From contig NC_080055.1 in assembly GCF_026212465.1 (NCBI RefSeq), positions 19,411,451-19,475,450 of the forward strand: a DNA stretch of 64,000 nucleotides. Reading direction: 5' to 3'. This document shows positions 61,898 through 64,000 of the stretch, piece by piece. The notes under the pieces were generated by a model. It saw only the letters and a program-made list of their open reading frames with translations. It had not been told where the DNA came from and did no database searches. The first letter of the stretch is position 1. Each line of letters begins with the position of its first letter. Source of the stretch: Amaranthus tricolor. Taxonomy: Eukaryota > Streptophyta > Magnoliopsida > Caryophyllales > Amaranthaceae. Made by a program: the position numbers and the translations under genes.

Positions 61898-63027
61898 AAA
61901 AGGTTTCTGTTACGATAAAGCCAGATTAATACAAAGAAGACAATATCGAATCAACATGTTTATATATAGTACATATTTTGAATTTTCAATAAAGCGCTTA
62001 TAATTGTTTTACACATTAAGTGTTATTTTGATAATAAGATACAAAAAAGAGAGAAATATATAGACAAGATGAAGATAAAGTAATAGTTTATGAATAAAAT
62101 TTAAAAAATAAAAAATATATATATAGACAAAATGAAGATAAAAAATAAACTTATGAGTATCTTGTTATGAACCCTCCTATATTAAGCAATACTCTTGTGA
62201 AAATTTGAAAATAATAAGATTATTTAACAACTTTATTCAAAAAACAAGCTTCGTTCAAACTTTATTCCCAAAATAAGCGTCCTTGCCTCCAAACCTAGGC
62301 TTGGTGTATACTCGCACTTACTAACAGCGAAATGAAAGAAATGGTCAAAAATTTAGTCCAGGGTCAAGTCGTTGTTACTAACAGCGACATAATGGTTGAC
62401 TGGTCAAACTATTAAGTCGTTGTTACTAACAGCAACTTCATGCGTTCTAAATTTCTGCTGAAGCTCCTTCTTCCTCATTTCACTTTACTTCGTTGAGAGC
62501 CCTAATAACCCACGAAAATCTCCCTCTTCTTTCCACCATTAAAATCAACTTCAATCCTTCAATTAATCTCATTAAATTCCAAGTTTATACTAACAATTAG
62601 TTCAGTCATCTTACTACATTCACTTTAGGTAATAATTTTTTGTTTTTTTTTTCTTTTTTCGAAAATTTAGGGTTTATATTTGCTCATGAAGTTTCAATTA
62701 AATGCAGGTTCATAAACTTGTAAATTACTACTTCTTGGTGATCTAAAGCTTATTAAGGTACCTTTTTATTATAAATTTTTTAGGTTTTTTGTTTTTTAAA
62801 AGTATGTCATTTAAAGTGGTCATTTATACTTAAACTCTATAAATATGTCAAATGTACTTGTTATTTGCTATGACTTTCATAATGTGGTTGTTTGTTCATG
62901 AATTTAATGTAGAAAATGTTTGAATTTAATGTAGAAAATATTTGAATGCAAACCCTAATTTTGAACAATGTACTTGCTTTCTTATGAACTTGATGGTGAT
63001 GTTGATTTTGTACGTATTGTTGTAGAA
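61898..63027 (+). other. Leader of MULE element, 5' terminus not resolved
   Basis: Between 62210 and 62480 the sequence repeats GTCGTTGTTACTAACAGC twice (62370-62435), plausibly part of the MULE terminal region. No clear terminal inverted repeat can be assigned because the other end lies beyond the window. Confidence 0.4.
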
Positions 63028-64000
63028 ATGGCTTCATTTCGTGTGACTGTTGTATGTTTTTGGAATGGTTCAATTCGATCAAGTAATAGTAATGTTAAGT
63101 ATGTTGGGGGAAAACATAAACTGTTTGCATGCAACTCAAACATGGATTTGAATGAATTTAAACATCTTATATGCTCTAAGATTGGCATTGACACTACAAG
63201 AAGTACTGTTAATGTAAGTTTTAAGTATTACATGAGTGGAGATTTGTTAGCTCTTCCGGTTGAGGATGAGGAGGCTATAGATGCAATTCTTTAGTGTTAT
63301 ATGTAGAAGAGGTACCCCTAGGGAATCAAGATGTCAATGTTGTAGAAACAAATGCATTCTTGAATGTAACTTCTTCTTCTTCTCATACGCCCTTCCCTAC
63401 CCAAGAAACCCAAAATACCATTATGTCATCTTTCTCTTCTCCTTCTAATGAACCCAATCAACTTCAAATTCAAGTCTCAAATGATGATACTTTTAACTTA
63501 GAAGATACAAATGAGCCTTGGGGTGATGTTAATAGTGAGAGTAATGAATTCGTTGAAACTCTTTCTGAGGACGATGTGGGTGTTGACGAGGAGGCTCTAG
63601 CTAATGACATGAGCTTAGGCAACATTCCAACAATCATTGCTCCTACACCTTATGCACTAGTTCCTCCTCTAGATGAACACGTTAAGGACAACTCTTGGAG
63701 GTCTTGGGCTTGTGATACAACCTACACCGATGAAGGAGAGTTTCAAAAGGGTATGATGTTTGATAACAAGGATGTGTTGTTGGATGCTGTTAGATTGTAT
63801 CATATTCGTAGGAATGTTGAGTACCAAACTGAGGCTTCAAATCACACTGTGCTCACCTTGAAGTGTAAGAGAGGGCGTGCTTGGAGGCTTAGGGCTAGGT
63901 TGAGCTCCTATTTATCTTCATGGGAGATTGTTACATATAAAGGGAAGCATGGGGTTGTATATTAAGTACTAAAAATGTGTCAGCTGGACGCATTCATTTG
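63028..64000 (+). pseudogene. MuDR-type MULE transposase N-terminus, truncated by window edge
   Basis: From ATG 63028: MASFRVTVVCFWNGSIR starts a PB1-like/N-terminal module (to about 63290, ending LPVEDEEAIDAIL). A small indel at 63293 shifts frame; 63294-63965 continues with a Ser/Glu/Asp-rich linker and then the MuDR DNA-binding domain (EFQKGMMFDNKDVLLDAVRL, LTLKCKRGRAWRLRARL). A second one-base shift in a G run near 63952 is needed to read on to CILSTKNVSAGRIHL at the window end. The DDE catalytic domain would follow outside. Two shifts in 1 kb suggest a pseudogene, although sequencing error in the G run is possible. Confidence 0.88.

Overview
This is a plant nuclear window, very probably from a eudicot. 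The evidence is spliced genes with GT-AG introns, plant-type snRNA and snoRNA promoters, and a dense nest of plant transposon superfamilies. The makeup (hAT elements with ACCCGAAC subterminal repeats, foldback MITEs, long TA arrays) reminds me of Caryophyllales, but that is only an impression. More than 80% looks like mobile DNA. I see no bacterial features, CRISPR or tRNA.

Real host genes are few. (1) Two C/D-box snoRNAs at 7178-7480, recognised from their rRNA guides as the U27 (18S Am28) and U80/snR60 (25S) families, lie behind a site II/telo-box/TATA promoter. (2) A U5 spliceosomal snRNA gene at about 9020-9148 has a tandemly duplicated plant USE promoter element and sits inside a hAT-type transposon with intact 8-bp target-site duplications. 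(3) A seven-exon minus-strand gene at 26338-31986 encodes a 272-residue COV/LCV (DUF502) membrane protein. It is the only conventional protein gene I can support.

Layout: 1-6.2 kb holds relics (hAT MITE, CACTA transposase, plant mobile domain pseudogene, LINE, LTR-like block). 6.4-7.5 kb is a foldback MITE and the snoRNA unit. 8.06-9.78 kb is the hAT element with U5. 10.7-11.3 kb is a Copia RT relic. 12.5-26.0 kb is a three-LTR composite retroelement (target duplication GCATT/GCATC) invaded by a complete 7.2-kb Copia element, a Stowaway MITE and a PIF/Harbinger element. 26.3-32 kb is the COV gene. 33.2-40.1 kb is a CACTA element (TNP2-like transposase plus Ulp1-like protease relic). 41.1-46.0 kb is a minus-strand Copia element, and 46.3-54.8 kb a minus-strand SIRE-like Copia element. 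55-62 kb holds MULE and Stowaway MITEs, a Gypsy relic and a hAT element with a 1-kb TA array. 62.2-64 kb is the start of a MuDR-type MULE transposase.

Most element boundaries were set by finding both termini and the expected target-site duplication, so the order of insertion can be read for many of them. Four long TA arrays all lie inside mobile elements. The coding elements all carry stops, frameshifts or catalytic substitutions.
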